A stretch of DNA of 38,033 nucleotides from JBLHHI01 sp047614125 (GCA_047614125.1 JBLHHI010000015.1:1-38033); one strand, 5' to 3'. Shown: positions 8,933-18,262, counted from the first letter of the stretch. Numbers and translations: made by a program. Notes: a model not told the origin generated them from the sequence alone.

Positions 8933-9958
8933 ATGATTACACACGAAAGTTCCCTTGAAGATTTTAGCAGTCAGCTCGATTACGTGATTTCCGAATACAC
9001 AAATCACGAACTCAAAGCAGATCAATTTCAAAACATCGTGCTTGGAGGCCTTGGAGGTTCGGGCATTGGAGGAGCTATAGCAAAGAATTGGTTGCATAAA
9101 ACGTTTCCACTTCCCATCGAAACAATTAACAATTATAATTTACCCAACTATGTAAATGAACATTCATTGGTAGTTCTCAACTCGTATTCTGGCAACACGG
9201 AAGAGACGCTGTCACTTCTCGAACAAGCTTTATCTAAAAAAGCTCAAATCGTGGTAATGTGTTCGGGTGGAAAAATCAAGGACCTTGCTTCTAAGAACAA
9301 GCTAAAAACATACAGCATCCAAACAGGTTTCCAACCCCGAATGACGATTGGCTTTGGACTTACCTACTTATTGCTCATTTTAAGCGAATTGACGGGTACC
9401 AACCTTCGTGAAAAGCTGACGGAGATCAGTCATCAAATGCGCGAGAAACAGGAAGCTCAGATCGAATCAGCACTCCGCGTTTTTAATTTCTTTAAATCCA
9501 GCTTGAAAAATAAGTTTGTGGTTTTGGCCGACCCAGAAATGCTGGCTGTTGCTACTCGATTTTCTCAACAAATGAACGAGAATCCAAAGTTGGAATGTTT
9601 TGTTCATGCAGTACCCGAATGCAACCACAACGTAATCGAATCGTATACCGATCGTTTGCCAACCAATTTCATAATGTTGTACACCAACCAGCACGAAAAC
9701 ATCGAAGCTCGATTTGAATTTTTAACTGGACACCTAGAAATGGATAACAACAAGGTGTTGCCCATGTTTATTCCAAAACTCGAGCTTTTTACCATTTATG
9801 ATGTGATATATAGATTGGATTGGGTGTCTGTGATGATTGCCAACGAATTGGGTGCGCCTTTAATGGAAGTGCCCATCATTATGGAATTGAAAAATTACTT
9901 GGCTTCCATTCAAGAACTTAATTCTTCAGAACCCGATTCGGAAGAGGAATTGAGTTAA
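8933..9958 (+). CDS. Bifunctional phosphoglucose/phosphomannose isomerase
   Basis: 341 residues, matching the compact two-SIS-domain isomerases first known from archaea. The first SIS domain has GLGGSGIGG at 39-47 (phosphate-binding loop) and SYSGNTEET at 84-92. The second half contains the PECNHN segment, with Glu and His in the place of the catalytic residues of the Pyrobaculum enzyme. The family interconverts glucose-6-phosphate or mannose-6-phosphate with fructose-6-phosphate in the cytoplasm, feeding glycolysis and nucleotide-sugar synthesis. It stands alone between a divergent rRNA-modifying gene and a terminator, so it is probably monocistronic. The Ser/Glu-rich tail after about residue 325 is short and non-conserved in appearance. 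Confidence 0.88.
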   Translation: MITHESSLEDFSSQLDYVISEYTNHELKADQFQNIVLGGLGGSGIGGAIAKNWLHKTFPLPIETINNYNLPNYVNEHSLVVLNSYSGNTEETLSLLEQALSKKAQIVVMCSGGKIKDLASKNKLKTYSIQTGFQPRMTIGFGLTYLLLILSELTGTNLREKLTEISHQMREKQEAQIESALRVFNFFKSSLKNKFVVLADPEMLAVATRFSQQMNENPKLECFVHAVPECNHNVIESYTDRLPTNFIMLYTNQHENIEARFEFLTGHLEMDNNKVLPMFIPKLELFTIYDVIYRLDWVSVMIANELGAPLMEVPIIMELKNYLASIQELNSSEPDSEEELS

Positions 9959-10034
9959 TTCAGAACTCCTTTTAACCTATGTTCGATTCATATTTTGAAT
10001 TTTAAAAGATTAATTGAACTCAGGTTTTTAACAT

Positions 10035-10069
10035 AAAAAAAGGTATGACTCCAATCATACCTTTTTTTT
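10035..10069. terminator. Bidirectional Rho-independent terminator
   Basis: Stem GGTATGA / TCATACC with loop CTCCAA, extended by seven A on the left and a T run on the right. It serves the isomerase gene on plus and the BNR-protein gene on minus, which converge here. Confidence 0.9.
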
Positions 10070-10086
10070 ATGCCTGATAAATTTGC

Positions 10087-12618
10087 TTAGTTCACCATAA
10101 AATGTTTGGTTACGGTTGTTCCATTTTCTGCCTCGGCCGATATGATGTAATTTCCTGATGCTAAACCGGTTACTTTAATATTACCCGTGGAGCTTTGAGA
10201 ATAATCTCCTTGCAAAACTACTTGACCGTTATATCCGTATATCACATAATTTATCCATGCAAAATTCTTCAACTCTAGGTAATCGCTGGTTGGATTTGGA
10301 TGTAAAACAACCAAAGACTTCCGTTCATCATTTGGATCTAAACTTGAAAATATGGTCTCTTCTAATTGCGCTACCCACACTCCGCGACCATAGGTAAAGA
10401 CAAAGAGTTTACGATCGCTTTCTCGAAGTCGAATCATAGGAACATAAACATTTGGAATCGATTCTTCCTTCTCCCACCATTGGCCTCCGTTTAAGGTAAA
10501 ATACAAACCGTAATCGGTTGCCACCATAATGTGTTTCGAATCTTTTGGATCCACTTCTATCCAATTAACCGGAAGTTGGGTTGGCAAATTGGAAGATATA
10601 TCCACCCAAGTAGGCACGTCGGTATCTGCATTCAATACTTTCCAAATTCTTGGCAAGGTACTCGCATTGCTGTGCGCAAGATAAATGGTAGTTTGCTCAT
10701 TCGGATCCACTTCTATATTCCCAATAAATGCACCTTTGGCTTGTGGCGGTGATAAACTCAACATTCTAAATTCATCGCCAGCTTGAGCGGTTTTGGCATT
10801 CTTTATTCGATACAGCATGCTGCTCTGCCCCCCCACATAAAGTGTTGGATTGTCTTCGGATGTCATTCCTACACAAAAGGCAAAACCCGAAAAATCGTTT
10901 GTAATCTTAGTAAAGCTCGAGCCCGAATTGGTGGTACGAGCCAACGCTCTTTTTGACGGGAAGTAGAGCTGTGTGCCATCCGTTGGGTTAATAGCAAATG
11001 GATTGATAAACCAAAAATCTTCTGCATTTAGCTTGGATGCAAGATTGTTATAAATTCTGCTCCAACCTCCACCATTCCAACGGCGAAGATTTCCGTTTTG
11101 CGAGGAAGCATAGCGTATGTTGCCTGTTGCGTCGATGGCATTAAAGGACCCATCTCCCCCAACTTCAATATCAAAGCTAGATCCACCGTTTGTATTGGTC
11201 GTAGTCCAATTGTCTTGAGCGCCAATAATTACATTATCACCCGTTGGGAAAAAGTCGCCAGCATAAATCTGGGTAATGTTCAACTTGGTATTTCTATTGG
11301 TGGCGGTAACCCCGGCGGTTATCTTAGAATAGCGGTATATGCCTCCATCCGAGACCGAGTAGTAGGTATCTGAGCCTGGAACGAAAACAACATCGTGATA
11401 ATCTGAATGCGTATTAACTTGCTCAGACCAACTCGAGGCTCCGTTGATTGAAAATGCCGCTTCAACTCCGGCAACAATTACATGGTTTGGATCTGCTGGA
11501 TTGACGGCAAGCGTTAAATTATGCCAGGTTTGATTAAAGCTCAAACCATTGGCCTTTTCTGGATTCGTCATTGCCTTCCAGGTTTTGGCTTTGTCGGTTG
11601 ACTTGTATACACCAAAAAGGCTGGCACGATCTGAACCTGCGCAGACCATGTAAACCACATTAGGGTTGCTAACGCTGGCTTCTACCAAGCATCTTGCAAA
11701 CCCTGTGGTTGGAAAACCATTGTCAATCACTTCAACAATTGTGGTTGATCCTACCTCATTTTCGTCGAAGTAATATAATCCAGCACCTTCCTTCGTAAAA
11801 TAAACTCGCCCGTCTTCCGTTGCGTCAACGTCGTTAATATCAACGCTGGTATTGTGTATTTGATCAAAGCTTTCTCCGCCATCTTTCGACCGATAAAGTC
11901 CGTCAGAAATGGTGGCAACATAAATGGTATTTGCATCTGTTTTTGAATGCTCAATATCCCAAGTTTTTTGAAAACTCGTTGTGCTCGAAGCCTCCAATTG
12001 CTTAAAAGTTAGCCCTCCATCAATCGATTTAAAGATGCCGTCGCCATTGTAATTAATGTGCACGCCCGAAGAAACTTCTCCGGTAGAATAATACATTATT
12101 TTGGGATTAAACGGGCTTTGTGTAATGGATGTAATGGTTAAAGTAGAAGCGGCATCATTGATTGGAGCCCAGCTACCACCAGCGTCTTCCGATATCCATA
12201 TCCCACCCGAAACACCTCCAGCAATGAGCCGAGAACTGTTGGATCGATCTATGATCATTGTTCGAGTTCGGCCTCCAATGTTGTACGGACCGAGTTCATA
12301 AACGGATGAGAAAAAATTCGTTTTGCCAAGCTTAGAAGGCACCTGGTCCCTCCATTGTTTCCATAAACCAACAGGGATTTCTCCCCCTTCGTTCTTTTTC
12401 ATTTCATAAAACTGCTGGCCATAGCCTGCTTCAGCATCTTCTGCCGTTGGCAAAGACTTATACGGTGCTTTTTGAATGAAATAACCCATTCCAATTAAGC
12501 CAACAATAGCAATGAGTATTCCTAAATGCCAACGGTATTTGTAATATATATGGTTCAACTTATTTCTTTTAAAATTTAATGAATGATCCTCTTTGATATG
12601 ACAACAACACGGTGTCAT
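10087..12618 (-). CDS. BNR/sortilin-like beta-propeller protein with C-terminal T9SS sorting domain
   Basis: 843 residues. An N-terminal hydrophobic stretch (about 32-50) preceded by basic residues is the export signal. The body contains repeated Asp-box/BNR motifs of the form SxDxGxxW/F: SEDAGGSW, SIDGGLTF, SKDGGESF, STDKAKTW, TTNSGSSF, TLNGGQWW. This is the pattern of sortilin/VPS10-like beta-propellers. The last about 75 residues (LHPNPTSDYLELKNF to HFMVN) form a type A T9SS sorting domain, which directs transport across the outer membrane by the gliding/Por secretion machinery. It is therefore surface-bound or secreted; ligand or substrate unknown. The first 25 residues include CCC and look unlike a signal peptide, so an in-frame TTG about 22 codons in may be the true start. 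It follows the VOC gene by 13 bases. Confidence 0.88.
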   Translation of the reverse strand: MTPCCCHIKEDHSLNFKRNKLNHIYYKYRWHLGILIAIVGLIGMGYFIQKAPYKSLPTAEDAEAGYGQQFYEMKKNEGGEIPVGLWKQWRDQVPSKLGKTNFFSSVYELGPYNIGGRTRTMIIDRSNSSRLIAGGVSGGIWISEDAGGSWAPINDAASTLTITSITQSPFNPKIMYYSTGEVSSGVHINYNGDGIFKSIDGGLTFKQLEASSTTSFQKTWDIEHSKTDANTIYVATISDGLYRSKDGGESFDQIHNTSVDINDVDATEDGRVYFTKEGAGLYYFDENEVGSTTIVEVIDNGFPTTGFARCLVEASVSNPNVVYMVCAGSDRASLFGVYKSTDKAKTWKAMTNPEKANGLSFNQTWHNLTLAVNPADPNHVIVAGVEAAFSINGASSWSEQVNTHSDYHDVVFVPGSDTYYSVSDGGIYRYSKITAGVTATNRNTKLNITQIYAGDFFPTGDNVIIGAQDNWTTTNTNGGSSFDIEVGGDGSFNAIDATGNIRYASSQNGNLRRWNGGGWSRIYNNLASKLNAEDFWFINPFAINPTDGTQLYFPSKRALARTTNSGSSFTKITNDFSGFAFCVGMTSEDNPTLYVGGQSSMLYRIKNAKTAQAGDEFRMLSLSPPQAKGAFIGNIEVDPNEQTTIYLAHSNASTLPRIWKVLNADTDVPTWVDISSNLPTQLPVNWIEVDPKDSKHIMVATDYGLYFTLNGGQWWEKEESIPNVYVPMIRLRESDRKLFVFTYGRGVWVAQLEETIFSSLDPNDERKSLVVLHPNPTSDYLELKNFAWINYVIYGYNGQVVLQGDYSQSSTGNIKVTGLASGNYIISAEAENGTTVTKHFMVN

Positions 12619-12631
12619 TTAAAGTTTGGAT

Positions 12632-13690
12632 TTAGTCTTTTTTGCGATTGAGAGTTAAGGCTCCCAACATCCATTTAGGAAGTGGTTTTTTGGAATTTCT
12701 TTTTTTCAGGTTCAAATACCAACCTACTTTTTTCATGATTGGAATTTTATGTGTTTCCACGAATTCTATGAGCGTGCCATCTTGATCTTCTATGTAGCTA
12801 AAATGACCAGCCGCTTCTCCCATATCAAAAGAATTGGAACTATCCACGGTAAATGGATACCCTGCCTTTGATGCTGTTTCTTTCAAAGCGGCCATATCAG
12901 TAACATCGAAGCATAGGTGTATAAAACCTAAATCACCCCAATACCTGTTCTCATAAACTTTTCTGGGTTGTTGGTCGAGTTGTTGAACCAGTTCTATTTC
13001 CGTTGGGCCGAGGAGTTGACTAAATCCACCCATTCGATCTCTACTGTGTCGCAACAACACTCTTCGGTACCTCTTTCCAGGCTCCACCAAACCTTCTAAA
13101 TCATCGAAGGTGTCTGTTTTATCGAAACGCACTTCATCGTACCCTAAAAAATCTTTGTACAGCGCTAAAGCCTTGTCGATGTCTGAAACCCCAATGGTAG
13201 CCCCAGCCACTCCACCCACAAGCGATTTGCTGTTGAGAAAAAACTTGTCGAACTCAACAATTTCGAACCAATTTTGATAGGGATCTTTTATGTAGAAGTG
13301 CTTTCGTCCGCAAGCATCGGTATAGACTTCCGAACTTAGATTGCAGCCCTTGGTAGAAAGAAAGGCAAAAGCAGCATCTACATCTCGCGATTTCATCTTG
13401 CAAACATTGATTCCCAAATCGCCAAAAACCGGTTGAAAACTAGGTGCTTCTGGGATTCTGCTGGTGTATTGCCAAATCTCAAAACCTCCGCCACCTTGCA
13501 TGTTTAACGCTAAAATAGCATGTCGATCATGTGGCTTTCCACCCGTATATGGCAGCATTAATGCCGCCGTGGCTGCCTCTTCAAAGATGGGCACATCCAT
13601 GCCTAAGTTCTTGCGATACCAAGTCCAAGCTTCATGAACGTTTGGTATACCAATGCCCATTTGTTGGATTCCACTAATCATATTTCCCAT
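12632..13690 (-). CDS. VOC-superfamily protein with two tandem domains
   Basis: 352 residues with two vicinal-oxygen-chelate units, about 5-150 and 160-315. Each begins with a short strand and a helix (MGIGIPNVHEAWTWYRKNLGMD; ATIGVSDIDKALALYKDFLGYDEV) and ends with the usual Glu-bearing strand (NWFEIVEF; GTLIEFVE). The family includes glyoxalases, extradiol dioxygenases and resistance proteins. In the first unit Gln stands where a metal-binding His is often found, while the second keeps FIHLCFDV with His, so perhaps only one site is active (inference). The tail after 320 is basic. Substrate unknown. It lies between the SDR gene and the BNR gene in the same orientation. A near-consensus box (TATATTCG on minus, 13696-13703) sits only five bases before the ATG, so Met4 is a possible start. 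Confidence 0.8.
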   Translation of the reverse strand: MGNMISGIQQMGIGIPNVHEAWTWYRKNLGMDVPIFEEAATAALMLPYTGGKPHDRHAILALNMQGGGGFEIWQYTSRIPEAPSFQPVFGDLGINVCKMKSRDVDAAFAFLSTKGCNLSSEVYTDACGRKHFYIKDPYQNWFEIVEFDKFFLNSKSLVGGVAGATIGVSDIDKALALYKDFLGYDEVRFDKTDTFDDLEGLVEPGKRYRRVLLRHSRDRMGGFSQLLGPTEIELVQQLDQQPRKVYENRYWGDLGFIHLCFDVTDMAALKETASKAGYPFTVDSSNSFDMGEAAGHFSYIEDQDGTLIEFVETHKIPIMKKVGWYLNLKKRNSKKPLPKWMLGALTLNRKKD

Positions 13691-13742
13691 TGCCGCGAAT
13701 ATAACATCTCGAATACCTAAAATCGAGGTTCAAGAGCAATTT

Positions 13743-14552
13743 CTACTCGTGTTTAATCCTTGGAACGAGATACCAAAACAATTTCGGTAAATACTTGTGG
13801 ATGTATACCATAAGCAATTCTTTTTTACCCACTAAGATTCGGCGCTTTTTCTTCATAATACCTGCAAAGACCTTGTTTGCGCAAACTTCTACCTTCATGC
13901 CATTTGCCAGTCCAGGATTCATGGTACCATTTACAGAACCATCTTTCGTGATGGCATTCAAGGAAATGTCGGTTTGAATTCGACCCGGAAACACTAGAGT
14001 TGTTGAAATTCCTTGATTTACAAGTTCCAAACCTAAGGTTTCGAAATAGCCCACCATGGCATGTTTACTGGCTGAGTATGAGGATCTTAACGGAAAGCCA
14101 AATAGTCCTGAAATGCTCGAAATTGCCACAATTTGGCCCTGCTGCTCTTCCAACATCCAACGGGCCACCAACTTTGTGAGGGAAATGGTTCCGAAGTAAT
14201 TGGTTTCAAATATTTGACGATCTACGTCGAGGTTAGTTTCTACGGCCAGCGATCGCTGGCTCAATCCACCATTGTTTATCAGAATGTCCAATCGACCAAT
14301 TTCAGATCGCAACGTTTCGAGCTTTTCTGGAAACGATGTTATGTTGGTTAAGTCGAGCGGTAATACATAGGATGTGCCCCCTAAATTCCGGCAAGCTTCG
14401 GCCACAACTTTTAGATTTTCTTCACTGCGAGCCGAAAGAATGACGCAGAATTTTTCAGATGCGAATTTACGGGCTAAGGCGGCTCCAATGCCCGAACTTG
14501 CGCCTGTTATCCAAACCGTTTTTTGTCGTACTGAATTTGCTGGAGAAGACAT
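13743..14552 (-). CDS. Short-chain dehydrogenase/reductase
   Basis: 269 residues, classical SDR. It has the cofactor motif TGASSGIG (16-23), NNGG at 93-96 in place of the usual NNAG, the catalytic Ser near 146, and YSASK with Tyr159 and Lys163. A C-terminal hydrophobic/basic stretch (KKELLMVYIHKYLPKLFWYLVPRIKHE) recalls the membrane-associated DhrS7-like group. The substrate cannot be assigned; a lipid or other hydrophobic carbonyl compound is one option given the tail. It starts 29 bases after the stop of the coiled-coil gene and is probably transcribed with it and the VOC gene. Confidence 0.88.
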   Translation of the reverse strand: MSSPANSVRQKTVWITGASSGIGAALARKFASEKFCVILSARSEENLKVVAEACRNLGGTSYVLPLDLTNITSFPEKLETLRSEIGRLDILINNGGLSQRSLAVETNLDVDRQIFETNYFGTISLTKLVARWMLEEQQGQIVAISSISGLFGFPLRSSYSASKHAMVGYFETLGLELVNQGISTTLVFPGRIQTDISLNAITKDGSVNGTMNPGLANGMKVEVCANKVFAGIMKKKRRILVGKKELLMVYIHKYLPKLFWYLVPRIKHE

Positions 14553-14581
14553 TTTACAAAGCGAAATGAGCGCTTAAATTG

Positions 14582-15511
14582 CTACTTAAGTTCAAATTTG
14601 GTCGTACCAATGATCACATCTTCACAAAAAATATGCGCTTCGTACTCGCCCGAAATCAATGCATTTGACTTGTTCCAGTAAAACACCAAAATCTCATTCT
14701 CATTGCTGAAGTTAAAGGTCTGCTTTGCCGTAAAAATGCTTTCTTCCCCTTGAAAATTGAATTTTCCGGATCCACTTGCATTGTCTTGCAACGGCGATTT
14801 GGAGGGCGATAAGATTTTCAAGTAAACCGTTTTAGGACCATGCACGGCAATTGGATTGTTATCTAAGGTAAATTCAACCTTAATTCGATCCATGCGTGAG
14901 AGTTTGCTAAGGTCTTTTTCGGTGTCGTCGTTCTTAATTTTAACCCCAGTTGCAAAAATATTTTTCACTTTGAGTTTGGAAGCAATATTCACTTTATTAT
15001 TGGCGGTATTTAATTCGCCCTCCAAAAAATTACGATCCGATTTTTGCTGCATAATTTCTTGCTCACTAGCATACACCTTATCTTCTAAAAATTGATTCAA
15101 CTTGCTTAAAGAGTCCACCTGTTGGGTGTAAAACGCAATCTTCCCAGTTAGGTTATTTTTCTCCGCTCTTGCCTGCGCCAGTTGCTCCTTGGATATGTTT
15201 TTGTTCTTTAGCAAGGATCTTATTTGGGCAACCTTGTTTGCGATGTCACGATCTTTTTCTGAAATTAAACTATCGAGTGTTTTGTTTCTTCCAACGTAAT
15301 CTTGCAACTGAAGTTCCATCTTGTCCAATTCGACTTCCAAAGCCTCTGCTTCTGCAGAAAGATCTACATTTTCTTTTTCAACTACCTCAATTTTATCATT
15401 TTTCTGCCAGAGGTTGTAGATTAACCAACCGTTAACAAGAAACAGGGCCCCGATTATCAAAAACAAGAACAGCCTGCTGCGCTTATCTTTTTCTTCATTT
15501 TTTAAACTCAT
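14582..15511 (-). CDS. Membrane-anchored coiled-coil protein of unknown function
   Basis: 309 residues from the Met at 15511. A longer frame begins at 15538, but a perfect -7 box (15536-15543) overlaps that codon, so transcription would begin inside the longer frame; the shorter start also gives a sensible N-terminus. The order is a short basic cytoplasmic tail (KNEEKDKRSR), one membrane helix (about 15-35), a long coiled coil (about 40-170) rich in Glu, Leu and Lys heptads, and a C-terminal beta-rich domain (about 185-309) with VYLKILSPSKSPL and a strand-rich end. The topology is type II with the C-terminal domain in the periplasm. I do not recognise a named family. It heads the minus-strand run toward the SDR, VOC and BNR genes. 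Confidence 0.8.
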   Translation of the reverse strand: MSLKNEEKDKRSRLFLFLIIGALFLVNGWLIYNLWQKNDKIEVVEKENVDLSAEAEALEVELDKMELQLQDYVGRNKTLDSLISEKDRDIANKVAQIRSLLKNKNISKEQLAQARAEKNNLTGKIAFYTQQVDSLSKLNQFLEDKVYASEQEIMQQKSDRNFLEGELNTANNKVNIASKLKVKNIFATGVKIKNDDTEKDLSKLSRMDRIKVEFTLDNNPIAVHGPKTVYLKILSPSKSPLQDNASGSGKFNFQGEESIFTAKQTFNFSNENEILVFYWNKSNALISGEYEAHIFCEDVIIGTTKFELK

Positions 15512-15535
15512 ATTATTCACTAACGTCTTAACGCA

Positions 15536-15543
15536 CAAATGTA
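15536..15543 (-). promoter_or_regulatory. -7 element for the coiled-coil gene
   Basis: Minus-strand TACATTTG, a perfect TAnnTTTG box, 24 bases before the ATG at 15511. No TTG at the ideal -33 position. Confidence 0.45.
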
Positions 15544-15631
15544 ACCAAATTCGAAGATATTTTATGATAAAGATATGACTTTACTCGACGAAAGAACTTC
15601 GATGCTTTACGCTACCAATTGAACCTTTTTT

Positions 15632-15659
15632 TTGATAAATATCATTGATTTTATGCTTG
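15632..15659 (+). promoter_or_regulatory. Putative promoter of the TonB-dependent receptor
   Basis: TTG at 15632-15634, 17-base spacer, TATGCTTG at 15652-15659 (one mismatch to TAnnTTTG). A palindrome overlaps the -33 part and a second one lies around the predicted start of transcription, as expected for a regulated promoter. Confidence 0.35.
15633..15644. promoter_or_regulatory. Palindrome TGATA-AA-TATCA (candidate operator)
   Basis: Five-base arms with a two-base centre, overlapping the predicted -33 element upstream of the TonB receptor. It resembles one half of a Fur box in base content but not in spacing. Confidence 0.35.
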
Positions 15660-15672
15660 CAATTACAAGTTT

Positions 15673-15687
15673 CAATATCGAATATTG
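15673..15687. promoter_or_regulatory. Palindrome CAATAT-CGA-ATATTG (candidate operator)
   Basis: Perfect six-base arms around a three-base centre, just after the predicted transcription start and 39 bases before the receptor ATG. Position and symmetry suit a dimeric repressor site. Confidence 0.4.
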
Positions 15688-15726
15688 CCGCTGTTTAGAA
15701 TTAGTCCAAATAAAAATTAACAGAGA

Positions 15727-18132
15727 ATGCGCATCTTCTCCCTTTGCTTCGTCCTAATAAGTTTTCAATTAACTTGGGCTCAAGTAAACATTTCAGGTCA
15801 AATCATTGACCAAATTACCAGCTTGCCCTTACCTGGAGTTAACGTGTTGGAAGAGGGAACAAGCAATGCCACCATTTCGAATCAACAAGGGCAATATAAA
15901 CTTCAGGTTTTAAATGATGAGGCCTCAATTCGCTTTAATCACATTGGTTATCAAACACTTATCACAAAAACGAGCACATTGGTCGACCCCGTCGAGATGC
16001 ATCGGTTTTCGAGCAATATGCCAACAGCTTACATACAAAGTGGAAGAATTATACAAGATTCATTCTTCTCTGTTGGGACTGGCAGTTTGATCTCGGCAAA
16101 AATGTTGAATCAATTTTATTTCACCGATATAAGCAGAGTTCTACCCAATATTCCTGGAGTAAACATTCAAGAAGAAGATGGATTTGGCCTGCGACCCAAC
16201 ATTGGATTGCGTGGTTCGGGTTCAAGCAGAAGTTCTAAAATAACCTTAATGGAAGACGGTATTTTAATGGCACCTGCTCCATATGCGGCTCCCGCGGCCT
16301 ATTATTTCCCAACCATGGGCCGAATGAGTGGCATTGAAATATTAAAGGGAAGCAGTCAGATTCCCTACGGCCCCAACACAACCGGTGGTGCCATAAATTT
16401 AATTTCGAGCCCACTCACTACACAGCGCTCAGCCGAGCTGCTTATGCAAACCGGTTCATTTAATACAACAACGGTACACGGTCGATTCTCAAACTCGCAC
16501 AAAGGCTTTTCGTACTTGGCTCAATTCTATCAATATTCCAGCAACGGCTTTAAACACATCAACAAGGTGTATGACTCTGGTTTTAAGAAATCAGATTTCT
16601 TGATTAAAATGGGATACATCTGGGGAGGCGATGTTAAGAATAGCGTTCAAGTTAAATGGGGCAGCGTGGATGAGTCTTCAAACGAAACCTACCTCGGCCT
16701 TAGCACAGCAGATTACGAATCAGACCCTTATCAGCGTTATTTGGGTACAAGCTTGGATCATTTTAAATCCAATCATCAACAACTTAGCCTTAGCCATCAA
16801 ATTCAAACCAAAAAAGGTTTAGAAATTCAGACTCAGGTTTATGCTAATACTTTTGAGCGAAATTGGTTTAAGCTCGATAAGGTGGCGGACAGCATAGGGA
16901 AAACGTTTAGCTTATCTAATGCCCTTCTGGATCCATTTACTCTAGAAGTTTTAAAAGGGCAAAATGCCATCAATGGCAATTTGTACATCAAAGCCAACAA
17001 TCGGAGCTATTACAGCAGAGGAATTCAATCAAACGCTTCATACCGATTTAATCGATCCTCTCAAAAAAGGTTTACGCATACCAGCAATCTAGGACTTCGC
17101 TTTCATCAGGATGGGATGGATCGCTTTCAATGGGTGGATCGATACTCCATTCTCGAAAAAAATTTAACGCTCTTTTCTGCGGGCGCACCTGGAACTGAAA
17201 GCAATTTGCTATTAGATGCGGAAGCCTTTTCTGGATACGTACAACATCAGGTTAAGTCAACTCGTTGGCAAATAAATCCAGGCGTACGATTTGAACATAT
17301 CCGAATTTATGAGACCAATTATGGCAAGTTGGATCCGGAGCGAAGTGGTGTTGCGCAAGAGCAGATGGAAAACATTACAACCGCTGTTCTACCAGGAATA
17401 GGCTTTCGCTACCAAACCAATGCACAATACTTCATAATGGGTGGCATTCATCGCGGTTTTTCACCACCCGGTGTTGACAGCGCTGCCAAAAGCGAACTGA
17501 GCACAAACTCAGAATTGGGTGTTGAAGCAAAGTTTTCAAAAGTTCAAGCTAAGCTTGTTGTTTTTCACACGCATTATAACAATTTGCTGGGAACAGACCT
17601 TGCGGCCAACGGTGGCTCGGGTTCACTTCAAATGTTTAATGGTGGCGCTGCTCAAGCTTATGGCGTGGAATGGCTGCTTGGTTTTCAAGGTTTGGAATTT
17701 AACAAACATCATTTTAGATTTCCAATCCAATTGACGTATACATTTACGGAAGCACAGTTTTTAACCAACTTCGACAGCGATTTTGAAGCGTGGGGAAAGG
17801 TTCAAGATGGCGACGAACTGCCTTACATTTCAAAACATCAAGCAGCACTTATGTTGCAAGCGGTAGGAAGACGGCTCACGGTAAGCATCAACAATCGCTT
17901 TACCAGCGCAATGCGTTTAGTGGCTGGATCGGATGATTTGAGCGCGGCAAATTCCATTCAACCAAACTATCTATGCGATTTGAACTTTCAAGTTTTGGCA
18001 ACCGATCGCACCAAATTACTTGTAAGCATCAACAATTTGCTGAACAACACATATTTGGCCAGTTCATGGCCCGCAGGCCACCGACCGGGCATGCCACGCT
18101 TTGTTCAACTGGGCTTTAAAATGTATTTGTAA
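15727..18132 (+). CDS. TonB-dependent outer membrane receptor, FecA-like
   Basis: 801 residues. A signal peptide ends near LTWAQ. Residues about 20-100 are a carboxypeptidase-regulatory-like beta domain (ISGQIIDQITSLPLPGVNV, then ISNQQGQYKL), the usual N-terminal extension of Bacteroidota receptors. The plug (about 115-230) contains GFGLRPNIGLRG, KITLMEDGILMAPAPYAAPAA and GPNTTGGAINLIS, which closely recalls Fe(3+)-dicitrate-type receptors. The rest is a 22-strand barrel ending in GFKMYL. It imports a siderophore or a similar large ligand using energy from TonB; the exact ligand is not shown. The N-terminal signalling domain of E. coli FecA is absent, and no sigma/anti-sigma pair is adjacent, so control is probably by the upstream palindromes. 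Confidence 0.9.
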   Translation: MRIFSLCFVLISFQLTWAQVNISGQIIDQITSLPLPGVNVLEEGTSNATISNQQGQYKLQVLNDEASIRFNHIGYQTLITKTSTLVDPVEMHRFSSNMPTAYIQSGRIIQDSFFSVGTGSLISAKMLNQFYFTDISRVLPNIPGVNIQEEDGFGLRPNIGLRGSGSSRSSKITLMEDGILMAPAPYAAPAAYYFPTMGRMSGIEILKGSSQIPYGPNTTGGAINLISSPLTTQRSAELLMQTGSFNTTTVHGRFSNSHKGFSYLAQFYQYSSNGFKHINKVYDSGFKKSDFLIKMGYIWGGDVKNSVQVKWGSVDESSNETYLGLSTADYESDPYQRYLGTSLDHFKSNHQQLSLSHQIQTKKGLEIQTQVYANTFERNWFKLDKVADSIGKTFSLSNALLDPFTLEVLKGQNAINGNLYIKANNRSYYSRGIQSNASYRFNRSSQKRFTHTSNLGLRFHQDGMDRFQWVDRYSILEKNLTLFSAGAPGTESNLLLDAEAFSGYVQHQVKSTRWQINPGVRFEHIRIYETNYGKLDPERSGVAQEQMENITTAVLPGIGFRYQTNAQYFIMGGIHRGFSPPGVDSAAKSELSTNSELGVEAKFSKVQAKLVVFHTHYNNLLGTDLAANGGSGSLQMFNGGAAQAYGVEWLLGFQGLEFNKHHFRFPIQLTYTFTEAQFLTNFDSDFEAWGKVQDGDELPYISKHQAALMLQAVGRRLTVSINNRFTSAMRLVAGSDDLSAANSIQPNYLCDLNFQVLATDRTKLLVSINNLLNNTYLASSWPAGHRPGMPRFVQLGFKMYL

Positions 18133-18262
18133 CACAACAGATTAAATCTAAATCACCTCCCCTTTCTTTTGCATTTATGCCTATAATTAAAAGCATCGAT
18201 CAACTATTATAGGGTGCACTCAATATCTTAACACTCATGTGATAGGTTCAAACAAATTGAGG

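Noticed and set aside
15633..15644. Fur box upstream of the TonB receptor
   Set aside because: The arms fit in base content, but the distance between them (two bases) does not match the 7-1-7 or 9-1-9 Fur patterns; kept only as an unnamed palindrome.
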